Below, one piece after another: positions 44,217-55,784 of a stretch of 64,000 bases of DNA (the first letter of the stretch is position 1; the number at the start of each line of letters is the position of its first letter). The notes under the pieces were generated by a model. That model ran no database searches and was not told the origin of the DNA. It was given only the letters and a program-made list of their open reading frames with translations. The stretch lies in NCBI RefSeq assembly GCF_010093535.1, contig NW_022985168.1:1142537-1206536 (forward strand), in the 5' to 3' direction. Both the position numbers and the translations under genes were made by a program. Source of the stretch: Lindgomyces ingoldianus. Taxonomy: Eukaryota > Ascomycota > Dothideomycetes > Pleosporales > Lindgomycetaceae.

Positions 44217-47200
44217 ACTGTTGGGCACGCTGATCAAGGCCATGACGAAGGCCTCATGGTTAGTATGAGGGACGACACTTTAGGAGACATTACGGAACCT
44301 GAAACCGAGTCTAGTCCTACGACAATGGACATAAACATGGCAACAAGTGCGGTGTGGTTTCATCAGGCCCTAAGAACATTAAAAGAACGAACGGTACCGG
44401 TAGAGGTTGTTATTGCCCAGATTTAGCAAGTTTTCGGATGAAGTAAACGGGCCACCTCTTTCTCAGCCCTCTACACCTCCACCAGCAAGAAACATTCCCG
44501 TGTTGAGTGAGCCCAAATGGAAGATGTGATCAGGGCGCGCGCTTCTTTGAAACGAGTTTACGAGCTTCGGAGCACATTCATACCGAGCAGAAATTGGGAG
44601 GAGATACAGTACCGGGTCTAGCCATAACAGCTGTCGGTTAGGGAAGAAGTTCACATGCCCTTGGAAGTGGGCCGTCAAGATCCCTTCCAAGGGGAGGGTG
44701 GCAGCAAGTCTTCACATCACCTGTGTCACAAACACCAACCGAAGCTTGGAGCTAAACCAGACATCCAAGCCTAGTGATACAACACCTAATGGTCCCAGTA
44801 TGCATCCATATTCGATCGGCACATCTCCTCGGGGCATTATCCAATATCACCAATCTCTTTTTTTTTTGGAGAAGTTGTCTTCCTGTCCCCGTTCAAATTC
44901 TGTTTCAAAAATGAAATGAGAATAAGGGCCCCTTGGAACAAACTGGAGTAGCGAACAAACTCCAACCAAAGTGAAAGCGATGGAAAATACGAAGCGATAA
45001 GGCCAAACATTTTGGACCATTTTTGAGTCCCTATTGAGCTCTTCGACACCGTGTTGAGACTAGAGCTTGAGCGGTACCACGCTCTTATGTCAAAGGTGGG
45101 CAAGCACATCTTACCTAATGATCTCTGTTTTTTGTTCTGATGGGAACAGGAGGTTATTTGTTCTGATCTTAAAGACTAACATCACTAAGTCTACAGTGTT
45201 GTTGCTGGCTGAGAATGGTTGAAAGTGGAGAAAAGGTCCTCTATAGTTAGATGTTTGTACGAAGCATCAAATGGTCATATCTATGACACCGACCTGTAGG
45301 ATTTCGATATCCAGCAATATCTGGAGTGGAAAAGAATTACTGAGCTCCCAGAATACCCTTTGGAACTCTGTCTAAGAGCTAGTGACGTCCGAACAAAATT
45401 GCGGAGTGAGGATTCAAGGACGTGGAGCTGTAATCAAAGGACCAGGTCTTACATTGTTGATATACTAGAATCCCCCTATGATTATAACAGTAAGATGTCT
45501 GTAATTCATTTGTCTTTTCATTTATGACCACAATTAATAAATTGCGGCTTGGTTCTCAAGTGATAATTGATTAGTCACTCGCAATATTATACAAATCAGA
45601 TTGGAAATTTAAATAGTACATCAAGCACTGGCATATCTTCCCACGGTCGGATGGCTGGGGAAACTCCTGAAGAAGCTAAGGTCCTGTTGCATCCCTGTTA
45701 GAATGGGACTTCACTTTCCTTCTACCATCGTAACGGCAGCTCTCATTCTTTCTACCAGTGGAGATTGTTTTATACGCTCTCTGCGTCTTCTCGACCAGAC
45801 AAGTGCAATTTGGGTTGCGCGAGATGATGCGGCAAATGACAACCTCGGAACCACATGACTGGAGCTCAGAAGAAGAGGAGCTGTTCCATATGACATTCTA
45901 ACCCAAAGTAAAACGACATCTGCGTAGGATATTGAGAATATGCGTGTGGTTCTGGAGATGTGCTCTGGGGTCATGTTTTCCTTCCCGAAAATTTGGCTAA
46001 TAGTTATCCTCTAGGGGCACAGAATGCAAAACATTGATAATTAGATCCTCTAAACCTCTGATGCTATTTCAGACTAAGCACTAGTCTGCGTGCCTTTCCT
46101 TCAAATCGCCCCGGAGCACAGCATTATCGTTTGATGCTTAACGATCCGGTACAGAGGTTTTCTGCACAATCGTCCAATGGAGCCGAAACACCGACAACTT
46201 TCCCATATATTCCAACCCATCACCACGTGTCTCACCAGGAGCTGTGGCAGCGCCGATGAAGACCTCCCCCTGATTTCAGAATCTAGTCGAGGCAGTTCTT
46301 CTACTCGCCCTGGTCCATCTTAGACAGCTACACATTGCAGCTATCACCACAGTTGTCGTAGTTGTTACCTTATACGCAGCTAAGCCGAGTAAGTTACTTA
46401 CTTACAGGAGCCTAGTGAAGTATAGAACAGCCTCGATATGGGTTCCTGAAAATGGTCGAAGTCTACTAGCGCTGTAATGAGACTACTTCCCCAAACATAT
46501 ACATTAGTCACATACTCTATTTTCATCGTATGGGGCCCGAGAAGTCGATATAGTTAATTTAATCATCATAGAGAGTCATCTGGTTCGTTACGAAGTGTGT
46601 ATCGCTGTTGCTGATGGTATGCGGAACTTGGAGGTGAGTATGTCGAACGCCACACCGCTACAGGACCAAGTTAGCATCATCCCCGACATCCCAGGTTAGC
46701 GTTTAGCGAAAGCATAAGATACGTAAATCTATTAAAGGCTGCAACGCATCACACATTAGTGATTGCCCCCTACCTTGAACTGAATGCTGAGAACCAGCTT
46801 CGATTCTGGAAAGAAGGCTCTGACTGATCTAACAGGGCAGCTCTGCTATGCCTTGGCTGTCTGTACCTAACTGTTGATAATTGGGCGGTTCTTGCCGATA
46901 ACGAATAGTCTACATATTTCAAGACAATTTTTGGAATTGCCTGTAAGGCAATCTGGGATTCTAGCGACCGAGAGGGTACACTGCGAGAGATTTCTTACAG
47001 ATTCCTCTCCCAGATTCGTCAAGCATCAGAGGAGTAATGTCACCACCGACCAAGAATTAAGGATGTTTCAAGTGGTAGTAGTGAATATGATTGGCAAAAG
47101 TGCGGAGTTTAGCAGAGTCTGCAGGATATTGATCTAAGATGGTTGATGGCATAGATATCCTTACCAAGGAAAGGCTTCACCCATGCTTCGGCAAATTATG

Positions 47201-47893
47201 GAAATCTCTGGACAGGTTCAAACTATGTATAATTCGCCTTCTCCAAGCTACAGATGCGACAATCCAAAGCCAGGACCAATGGTTCAAGTGCGTCGTCTGA
47301 GATGGAATAGACTTGAATGCCGAATTCGGACTCAATCCCCAAGTTTTATTCAAGTAACCCTTTATACCCTTAGATACTACAGTTCTTTGAAAGAGATAAA
47401 TGTGTACATCGCTCTTCATAATGAAGGGGGCATGGAAATACTCTTAGCGCCAAGACATGTAATTGTGAATGGAACCAGCTCTCTGATTGGCCAGGCCAGC
47501 AAACTCCCATCCCCCTTTCTAGTACATCAACCTAGGTACTTCAATTGCATCCCCGGCTGTTCAACCCCACTTCAGCACTAAATTCCTAATATTTTGATGA
47601 TATAATCGCCCCAAAGACAAATCTCACAGGGTCCTTGCTTCTCCTCAGCCAATCGTTTCGGCCAGTCCACGAACCTCGGCAAAAGTTCTGTGGAAACCGC
47701 GTTGCGGGGGGATCGCAAAGTGTCTCCCCAGTCATCCCGTCTAAACGCCGAGACGACTGTAACCCCAAGCTTAAAACTCGTCATGTCCGAGTCGTCTACA
47801 TCACTGTTCAATTACTCTGATTTTCCTGTTTGAAAGCTGCAGCTACACCCAACGAATCTCCTACCTACACATCACAGTATTATTTTGGGAAAG
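44217..47893. other. Gene-poor region, no supportable gene
   Basis: About 3.7 kb of near-normal composition. Short frames (for example 46874-47137 and 47183-47581, plus; 45711-45974, minus) lack recognisable domains and are not linked by plausible splicing. Decayed genes may be present but cannot be identified. The promoter of the acyl-CoA dehydrogenase gene must lie in the last few hundred bases. Confidence 0.5.
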
Positions 47894-49512
47894 ATGTCGG
47901 AATTACTAGTTAATACACAGAATGGCCATCTCTCGGCTTCCCAGCGCATTCCCGCCATTGCAAGACCCTTTGTTAGTGAGAGGGCTGCGAAGACTTTGGA
48001 TCTTGTGCGTGAATCCCTTGACTGTACCCTACTTCTCTTTCTCTTTGCCCTGCAGCTTCTAATGTATTCATTGCATAGGTAGAGAAGTTCGTAGAAGAAG
48101 AATGCATCCCTGCTGACGAAGTCTATACACGCCAAATCGGCGAAACAACCGCGCAACGCTTTGCCTCACACCCACAGATCATCGAGGATCTGAAAGTCAA
48201 AGCTAGGAAGCTGGGACTGTGGAATATGTTCCTTCCTAAGAACCATTTTAAGGAAGGCGCGGGGTTTAGTAATTTGGAGTATGGCTTGATGGCCGAGTAT
48301 CTTGGGAAGAGTAGAACTGCTAGTGAGGTATGGATGATATCCACAGCTTCCTACCTCTAGCTTGGTTAGAAAGTATGAGATGCTGATGTGGATATAGGCT
48401 ACCAATTGCGCAGCCCCGGATACTGGCAACATGGAAGTTATCGCCAAGTACGGCAGCGAGCAGCAGAAGCGTCGATGGCTTGACCCGCTGCTCGAAGGCA
48501 AGATCCGATCTGCCTTCTTGATGACAGAACCACAGGTAGCTTCTAGTGATGCTACCAACATCGAAATGACGATCAAGCGGGACGGTGACTCGTATGTTCT
48601 CAATGGCCAAGTACATTCCCTTCCCTCACTACCCACCCCCTCCATCACCAACCCCCTAACCGGCTCATATAGAAATGGTGGTCCTCCGGCATTGGCGACC
48701 CGCGCTGTGAAATCTACATCGTGCTCGGCAAAACCGCACCTAACCACCCCGATAAATACGCTCAACAATCCGTGATCCTCGTCCCGCACGACGCCCCCGG
48801 CATCACCATCCACCGGATGCTCTCTGTTTTCGGTTACGACGACGCTCCTCACGGCCACGGTCACGTCACCTTCACTAACGTTCGAGTCCCCGCCTCTAAC
48901 ATGGTCCTCGGCGAAGGCCGCGGCTTCGAAATCATTCAAGGGCGGCTCGGCCCCGGACGAATCCACCACGCAATGCGGTCTATTGGCGCCGCTGAAAAAG
49001 CACTAGAATGGTTCCTCGCGCGCCTGAATGATGAGCGCAAAAAGCCGTTCGGCGAAATGCTGCACAAGCATGGGATAATGCTCGAACGGGTTGCACGGTC
49101 CCGGATCGAAATCGACGCCGCGCGCCTTGCAGTCCTGAACGCTGCCATTAAAATCGACGAATCCAACGCCAAGGGCGCGTTGAAAGAGATCGCGGAAGTC
49201 AAGGTCCTAGTCCCAGCTGTTAACCTGACGGTTATTGACCGCGCGATTCAAGCGTATGGCGGCGGAGGCGTGAGCCAGGATACTCCGCTCGCGAATATGT
49301 ATGCGCAAGGGCGGACGATGAGAATTGTAGATGGGCCGGATGAAGTGCATTTGTTGCAGTTGGGGAAGAATGAGAATAAACGTGGGCCGGCGCATAAGCG
49401 CAGGATTGATGCACAGAAGAAGAGGGGTGAGGAGTTGTGTAGAGAGTATGGGGTTGGCACGAATGATAAGTTGTATTTGAATAGGAAGAGTGGGGAGGGG
49501 AGTAGGTTGTAG
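47894..49512 (+). CDS. Acyl-CoA dehydrogenase, ACAD10/11-like
   Basis: A FAD-dependent acyl-CoA dehydrogenase, probably peroxisomal or mitochondrial, catalysing the first step of beta-oxidation of an unidentified acyl-CoA. Four exons: 47894-48004, 48079-48327, 48398-48610 and 48673-49512 (introns of 74, 70 and 62 bp; all phase 0), 470 aa. The N-terminal helical domain is followed by FAD-contact sequence ([18 protein letters not shown], about 170-187; [19 protein letters not shown]). The middle beta domain has [13 protein letters not shown]. The C-terminal helical domain has [36 protein letters not shown] and [10 protein letters not shown], the last typical of the ACAD10/11 branch. The protein ends with a basic tail ending SRL. 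S-R-L is a type 1 peroxisomal targeting signal, so a peroxisomal site is likely. Confidence 0.92.
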
Positions 49513-50011
49513 ATAGGCAGGGATGGGACGGGACGGGAGGCATATTGGGTGTGTTGAGGATTTGGACTAAGCTGACAGCATGGTAGATAAAATGCATCAT
49601 TCATCACCTTAGCACAAATATTGTCTTCTCTTCGTGGGACTCGACTTAAATGAGTCGAAGCTGTTAAGTTCATACTCTCACAATAGAATATGTCACTCGC
49701 GAGCGATTCTAATCAAAAAGACTTTGCAGAACGAAGAATAGATTTGCTGGGATATGCAATAGCTAGATCAAACCGCCGTAACAGCATTAACGCTTCATAA
49801 AGCCTTCCCACCCATGAATAAAAGAGTCTCAACCCACAATGGATGACTAATCCTTGAACACCATATCGATGCAAAAACACCTATCCATGCATGCATGCAA
49901 AAAAATCACAAAGAATAGTTAGCTGCAAACGCAAATCGTAAATCAAGAAATTCGGCAACCGAGTCCGCTCTTAAGGTTGTCGAGGGAGCAGAATCAATCC
50001 GCTTACCTCCC
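49513..50011. other. 3' region between convergent genes
   Basis: About 500 bp between the 3' ends of the acyl-CoA dehydrogenase and SLP1 genes. No gene is seen. Confidence 0.6.
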
Positions 50012-53000
50012 TCACCCCCCAACGAACAAATCCCCAACATCATCATCACCCGGCGAATCATCCACACTGGTGTCATTCGAGCTATTATTCGGCTCATTAT
50101 AGCTCTCAGCTCGCCTCAGCGGGCTCCGCTTCTTCCTTCTCGGCCTATCCCTGTCGACGTTTATGTCTATATGTGACTCCTTGCCCAGTTCTTCCGCTTT
50201 GAGAAGATCGACGGCGCGATTCACTTCTTCCCACGAGGGGCGGCTGTCGCGAGAACCGCGTGGTGTGGCGGGCCCGGATTGCGTCGCTAGGACTTGGATT
50301 CTTTTCGCTTGATCCTCGGCTTCGGCTTCAGCAATGGTGGTGGTAGGGGTGGGAAGACCCGTGCCGTCGACCTCATTGCCGTCGAGGACCGGAGTGCCGT
50401 CGGGGTTGACCCTGATCTGCACGGGCGACGATCCTGCTTCTGAGGTTGCATCGGGGGTGACGGGCGTTGAGGGACTAAATTCAACTTGGACGGGGCTCCG
50501 TCTTCCATCTGTCTCCGCATCTGAAGTCACGTTGATGCCGTCGCTGAGATGGCCGCTAGGTTCGCTGAGACCTGAGGTATCACTTCGCCACATATTCCGG
50601 AATGTGCGCCTACGGCTGACATTTCTAGAGGCTTCGGGCGTCCCGGGCGGAGTATCGAAGAAGCGGGAGTACTTGCTACCGAGCTGCTGGACTATGGGGA
50701 CATCTAGTTGAGTGCCCACTGTTCCTGACCGAACAAAGAGAACTAGGCCAAGACAGAGGAGAAGGAGTGTGGACTGTACGACGGCCATTCTCTTTTGCCA
50801 AACCAATTCGTCGGCAACAAGACTCAACCTCGCTCCAATCTCCCCTACCTCGGCTTTCTGCCTCTCCTTCATGCTTTCAAGCTCTAGGATCGTACTCTGC
50901 CACAGCTGATCATACATACTGCGGTAGCTCTTCAGCTCCAGCATGACCGTGCTGTTCAGGTGGTCCAAGAATTTCTCCGTCTTTGAAAGCTGCCGCTTTT
51001 CTACTTTAATGAACGCATCGCGGAGAATCCGGGATTGCTCTTCGATGTATTGAAGAGAGAGGGTGCTATTGGCTTCGAGTTGCTGAAGGCGTTTGTGGAT
51101 CGATTTGAAGAAGGATTCTTGGGTGGTTGGGGATGCCGTATTGGGCTGGGTCTGTGACGAGCTGCGGGTCTGCGAGTCCTTCTGGATGGGCGTGCTATTG
51201 GTCGTCACGTTGGAGGCCGCTTTGGTTGGTGGAGATGTAGCAGGAGTGTTTGAAGTTTCATTGACAGAAGCTTTGGAGGCTGCGTTTCCGTTCTGGTGAA
51301 AGAGGGGCCCTGTAGAAGCGGCCCTCTCGTCCGCGGAGGGTTGAGATGCAGATCCGGCCTTAGTCGAGTTTGTGGCAGCAGGTAGTTCAGTGCGTTGACT
51401 ATTCTCAACAAGGGTAGTTTCTGTCTTCCCTGCATCGCTGGTGTTATGGGAATCTGACGACGGCGGTGACGGTGCAGCCGATTGCTCAGACTTCTTCTCG
51501 GCATCGCTGGACACAGCATTAGAGTCGGTGGGCGGTGCAGAGTCCGCAGATCTAGAACGGGCATTTTCGGGACTCGACTGATGTGGTTCTGCGTTGGCTT
51601 TTGGGCTGGTTGCTTCTGTAGTGTCTGCAGGTTGTGATGCGTTGTCTGCTTTTGTGGGTACTCCCGGCACTATGTCTGTCCCTTTCTCCGGTTCAATCGG
51701 CACCTGCTCGGCTGGTACAGGCCCACTATCCGTAACCGCAGCGGCTGTCATAATCGGTTCTCCCTCTGCGGCCTCAATCGGCTCTACAAAGTCATCATCC
51801 CCCCGGGCTTCCTCCTCCTCGCGCCTGAACTGCTCCATCATCGTGGTGCCATGAACTCGTAACAAACTGAGTGGACAATAAAACTCATTACCATAATGCG
51901 TAAGGAACTCAATACGTAGATATCGTGCCCAGATTTGGGGTGCCTTGACAAGGAAAGGTTGGATGTCTCGTGAATTGCGCGCTTCAAAAGTAGCCAGGGT
52001 TCTCCAGCGGTCCATCTTCACTGGATATCGATCAGACACACTGACCCGAAAATGACGGAACATAGAAGAAAAGAACTCATAGTTTGCTAGAACAACCGTG
52101 TCGACAAGAATGTCGTCACAGAGTTCGACAATGACGAATTTATTCTGGGCCGAACATTCGTTCAGCATGTAGCTGTCCTTGTTCTCAACGAGAACGGCAG
52201 ACGAGCTCTTAGCTCGAGAGTTGGTCTTGAGGACAGTGGCCGCACAGTCAAAAGAGGCGTAATTGAAACGCTCCTTGCACGTCTTCCCAGCATCTTTGCT
52301 GAGCGCCCAGGAGCTCGGGGCGACATTGTCTTCATCTTCTGCTGGCTTCGTGGCCTCGACAGAATCCTGGGTCCCGGAAGGAGAGCTCGCAGTTCCAACC
52401 CCCCCTTCGGCAGGGTCTCCGAATCCACCAAAGTCTATCTCGATTTCTGACTCCTCTCCTAATGAGTCGAGTGCATTGATATTGACTGGTCGCCGCTGGG
52501 CTCTGGATTCAGACGAGGCGGCCCGACCTTGCCCAACGTTCTCGGGCGACTGGTCAGCACGGACAAGATTCTTCTTCTTCCAATCTTCGAACGATAGGAA
52601 ATTGGCGTTGTCAAGGGGGGAATCGGTCTCGGCTTCGGCATCAGATTGACTGCTGGTCGTGCTGCTAGCCGTCGCGGTATCGGGAGCACCGGTCTCCTGG
52701 GAGGTGGGAATTGTGCTCGCGCTCGAATCGCCAAGTGCCTTCGTTTCCTGCCGGTTATCTGCAGCGCCGTCCCCTATCCACGGTATCGCCACCCAGGGGC
52801 TGGGCAATGCCTCTCCTGAAGAATCTGATCCCGACGATGCCGCCTGGGTGGGTGCCGACCAAGCGGTCCTTAGGCATTGCTGCGGCAGTGTGTGCGTGAT
52901 GTAGTTGATGGTGCGGAAAGGACATGTCCTGTCAGAGAAGGACGCGGTCGAGGGCTTCAACGACGGCGAAGTGAGTACAGAAGGGCTCTTGGTCGCGCTA

Positions 53001-53131
53001 CTGGAGGCGACGGAGACGCTGGAGGGATTTTCGGCCAGAGTGGTGTCATTTGTGGGCTGGGCCGGCGTCGGAATGCTGCAGAGCAGGAGTAGGGTTGTCC
53101 ATTTGCAGACTCGTGCGCCAATCGAGGGCAT
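50012..53131 (-). CDS. SLP1: SUN-domain ER protein Slp1/SUCO-like
   Basis: An ER and nuclear-envelope protein with a SUN-like domain. In yeast Slp1 acts with Emp65 to protect soluble ER proteins from degradation; the mammalian relative is SUCO/OPT. One exon of 1039 aa. There is a signal peptide (about 1-24), a long Ser/Thr/Pro-rich luminal region, and the SUN domain at about 275-428 (CKERFNYASFDCAATVL, ENKDSYMLNECSA, YEFFSSMFRHFRVSVSDRYP, FYCPLSLLRVHGTT). A second disordered stretch, a coiled coil (about 670-780, RLQQLEANSTLSLQYIEEQS) and one membrane segment (about 780-806) follow. The C-terminal part is charged, Ser/Pro-rich and cytosolic. The order and length fit fungal Slp1 proteins. It starts at the first ATG, just before the signal peptide. 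Confidence 0.92.
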   Translation of the reverse strand: MPSIGARVCKWTTLLLLCSIPTPAQPTNDTTLAENPSSVSVASSSATKSPSVLTSPSLKPSTASFSDRTCPFRTINYITHTLPQQCLRTAWSAPTQAASSGSDSSGEALPSPWVAIPWIGDGAADNRQETKALGDSSASTIPTSQETGAPDTATASSTTSSQSDAEAETDSPLDNANFLSFEDWKKKNLVRADQSPENVGQGRAASSESRAQRRPVNINALDSLGEESEIEIDFGGFGDPAEGGVGTASSPSGTQDSVEATKPAEDEDNVAPSSWALSKDAGKTCKERFNYASFDCAATVLKTNSRAKSSSAVLVENKDSYMLNECSAQNKFVIVELCDDILVDTVVLANYEFFSSMFRHFRVSVSDRYPVKMDRWRTLATFEARNSRDIQPFLVKAPQIWARYLRIEFLTHYGNEFYCPLSLLRVHGTTMMEQFRREEEEARGDDDFVEPIEAAEGEPIMTAAAVTDSGPVPAEQVPIEPEKGTDIVPGVPTKADNASQPADTTEATSPKANAEPHQSSPENARSRSADSAPPTDSNAVSSDAEKKSEQSAAPSPPSSDSHNTSDAGKTETTLVENSQRTELPAATNSTKAGSASQPSADERAASTGPLFHQNGNAASKASVNETSNTPATSPPTKAASNVTTNSTPIQKDSQTRSSSQTQPNTASPTTQESFFKSIHKRLQQLEANSTLSLQYIEEQSRILRDAFIKVEKRQLSKTEKFLDHLNSTVMLELKSYRSMYDQLWQSTILELESMKERQKAEVGEIGARLSLVADELVWQKRMAVVQSTLLLLCLGLVLFVRSGTVGTQLDVPIVQQLGSKYSRFFDTPPGTPEASRNVSRRRTFRNMWRSDTSGLSEPSGHLSDGINVTSDAETDGRRSPVQVEFSPSTPVTPDATSEAGSSPVQIRVNPDGTPVLDGNEVDGTGLPTPTTTIAEAEAEDQAKRIQVLATQSGPATPRGSRDSRPSWEEVNRAVDLLKAEELGKESHIDINVDRDRPRRKKRSPLRRAESYNEPNNSSNDTSVDDSPGDDDVGDLFVGG

Positions 53132-54204
53132 TGCTTGGTCGCATAGCTTATCCTAGCTACGAGTGGTGCAGAAGGAGGTGCCCGACGACCTGCGGCGGCA
53201 CCATGAGCAGCTTCAGGTATATGAACAGGCTGCAGAGTGCGAAACCACGGTGTGAAGGTTTGTTTTGGCGAAAGCGTTCGTGCAAGGTGTCGTATTCACC
53301 GCCTCGAACCAGAGTAGTTCCTTTGTCCAGAGCTCAGACATCATTGCCAAGATGTCAAGATTGGGGAATTCACCACATCACCCACTTCGCCCACACTGGG
53401 GCCGACTAGCGCCGAAATGTGACACCAAGAATTAGTTCCGCCCTTTGGGTATATGACGTCTCTCCAAAGTTACTGTACAATACTAATACAACAAGGTCCT
53501 TAAGCAAATCCATATCATGCACTGCGATCAGACCTCACAAATGTACTCGGCACATCATGAAACCCGAATCGTAAACCATGTGTGTGCTCTAACGCGGGCA
53601 TACGGCGCAACGCACGGCACGCTCAAAATACAAGCATCATGCGTGCGTGCGTGCTATCATCAGAAGGAAACAAGAATCGCCACGGGGTACCCCTTCCCCT
53701 ACCACCACCAACCCTATGTTACCAGTACTCAAAATACAACACACCAAATAAGCCTTTGGGAGCGAGCGAAAGCCAACCTGACTACCACCCAAAAATTCTG
53801 AACATTCCTCCCGCCTGAAGCCTGTAATCGCTCCTGCAAAAATCCCGCCGGCCGTCTCTAGGTCTTGTTGGTTTCGTGTTTGTCCTTGGGAACGCCGTGC
53901 TGATAATGGTCAAACGCCATGCGAACGAAAAGGGGAAAATGTGCAAACAGGGCCAGAGTGGGTGCTCCCGCTATGCTGTTGCATCATGATTAAAGGGTAT
54001 GTCTCGCTAGAACTGGTCTATGCTGAGTTGCAAAGAAGAGAAGAATCGGCGAGGGGTATTAAATCGAGTCTCTGAGGGCGACATGGATTCAGTTGGCTCG
54101 AGATGGGGAAGAAGTGTCGTAATCAGACCAGACTGACGAAATTGAGCGCCAGTGCTACTTGGAGGATAGCATCAGCGATTGGTGTCCCTGGCCCCGATAT
54201 ACTT
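53132..54204. other. Intergenic: SLP1 promoter and 3' region of the HAL4-like kinase
   Basis: Both neighbours are on the minus strand, so this contains the SLP1 promoter (right of 53131) and the downstream UTR of the kinase gene ending at 54205. No gene is recognised. Confidence 0.6.
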
Positions 54205-55784
54205 TTAGAAGCCTTCGTCGCCAGCGCGGCAGACTTTGATCTCCTTGACCCATTCGGAGAAGAGAACTTGGTGGGCTGTGAGCCGACGAGTCGGGTTAGG
54301 GTCAAGGATCGAATAGATCACGTTACGGCATTGACGCTGCCGCCACATTAGCTTGAAAATCTCTGAAAGGGGCTGGGACGACTCACCCGTCGCAAAACTT
54401 CAATGGGCCTGTAGCCTGCCTCCTCTTTTCGGTCTTCCAGGTACCGATCAAAGAATTCATCCTCGCCCTTCTGAGCAACACGCCAAAGGTGACGTCCGGT
54501 CCTCATGGCCATGTAGATAATGCCACAGGCCCACACGTCGACAGCACGCGGGTCGAATTCACGATCAACGTATTCCTCCGGAGCAATGTAAGGAGCTGAC
54601 CCGCACAGTCCAGCAGTCATGTGAGCTTCCTTTTCCCAGGCCATGCGGAAGCACTCCCCGTTCCCGAAGTCGGTGATCTTGATGGAGCCGTGCTGGGTCA
54701 GGAGGAGATTTTCGGGTTTTAGGTCACGGTGCGCCACGCCCATCTCGTGCATGTACTCGACGCCCCGCATGAGCTGCTTGAAGAAGCAGTCAGCCTCGGC
54801 AACTTCGAGCTGGCCAGCTGCGAGAACGAGAGTGTACAAGTCGCCACCAGAACAGTACTCCATAACTTCGCAGTAGATGCCCTTGTCGTCCTGAAGGAGA
54901 TCCAATGTGTTGATGACGTTTGGATGTTGCATTGAGGAAGAAATGCAGAATTCGGCAGTTAAACGCTTGGTGTACTTCTTGGAAGACTCTCCTGGCCGTT
55001 GCTTGAACTCCTTGACAGCATATAGCTGTTCGCGCTTGGGGTCCTTTGCGTCAGTCTTGTGCGCAACACGCACAATGCCAAAGGCACCGCGTCCGACCAC
55101 CTCTTGACATTTGCCGTATTTCTGAACCAGGGTTTGAGAAGTATTGGTGCTGGAATTCTTCTGTTCTGCAAGTTTCTCCTTCTCGTTCCGCATGACATCG
55201 ACCCAGTTTGCCATCAAGCTTAGGGGCTGCTCGTCGTGGTGTCCCTCCTTCTTCTTGCCCATCATGAGGTTCTGGAACATATCGGTCAGCTTCTCTTGGC
55301 GCTTCGCAACCTTGAGGTGATGTTCGTGCGTGCCATCTTCGTTGACCCAGTAGCGTCTGTATGGAGGGAGTGCAGCGTCTTTCTTCTTGGTTGTGGCGGA
55401 TGCCTGGCGCGAGGGCGCCGGGCGGCCGGTGGTGCTCGAGACAGTTGACGCGGCACTGTTTGCAGCTTTGGACTCGGCGTTCTTTTCGGAGAGGTTGATA
55501 CGCGAAGACTCTCTGCTGTCGTCTCTTCGGCCAAACATGCCGCTGATGCGCGACGTCATCGTGGGCTTCTTTGGCTTTAGAGCCGCATCGCCGTTCGCCT
55601 GCACGCCGTTCACCCCAGGATGCGAGGGAGGCGGAAGAGCGAACTGGGCATCGGGTTGCGAGTGCAATGAAGAAACGGTGGAGACGGAGGGCACTGGTGA
55701 GGCGACGGGTTTGGAGGCTGCGCTGGGAGGGTTGCTACCGGTTGGGGCGGCCATGGCTACAGTTGTCGTCGGACTCGACGGCAA
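54205..55784 (-). CDS. sat4: Ser/Thr kinase of the HAL4/SAT4 (Oca2) family
   Basis: A cytosolic protein kinase of the fungal nutrient-transporter kinase group (yeast Hal4/Sat4 and Hal5, which stabilise K+ and nutrient transporters at the membrane). Two exons on the minus strand: 55784-54387 and 54336-54205 (50-bp intron), 509 aa. A Ser/Ala/Pro-rich regulatory N-terminus is followed by the kinase domain (about 222-495): GRGAFGIVRVAH (Gly loop), YAVKEFKQR (catalytic Lys), VAHRDLKPEN (catalytic Asp), ITDFGNGE (Mg-binding Asp), GSAPYIAPEEY (activation loop end). The family's C-terminus RQCRNVIYSILDPNPTRRLT...FSEW is in the short second exon. M11 is an alternative start. A long (about 900 bp) GC-rich upstream region suggests complex regulation. 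Confidence 0.88.

Noticed and set aside
45711..45974. 87-codon minus-strand frame, possible F-box or HET relic
   Set aside because: No motif sufficient for either family; left unassigned.
49232..49673. Minus-strand frames of 122 and 141 codons
   Set aside because: Antisense to the acyl-CoA dehydrogenase 3' end, low-complexity translation.
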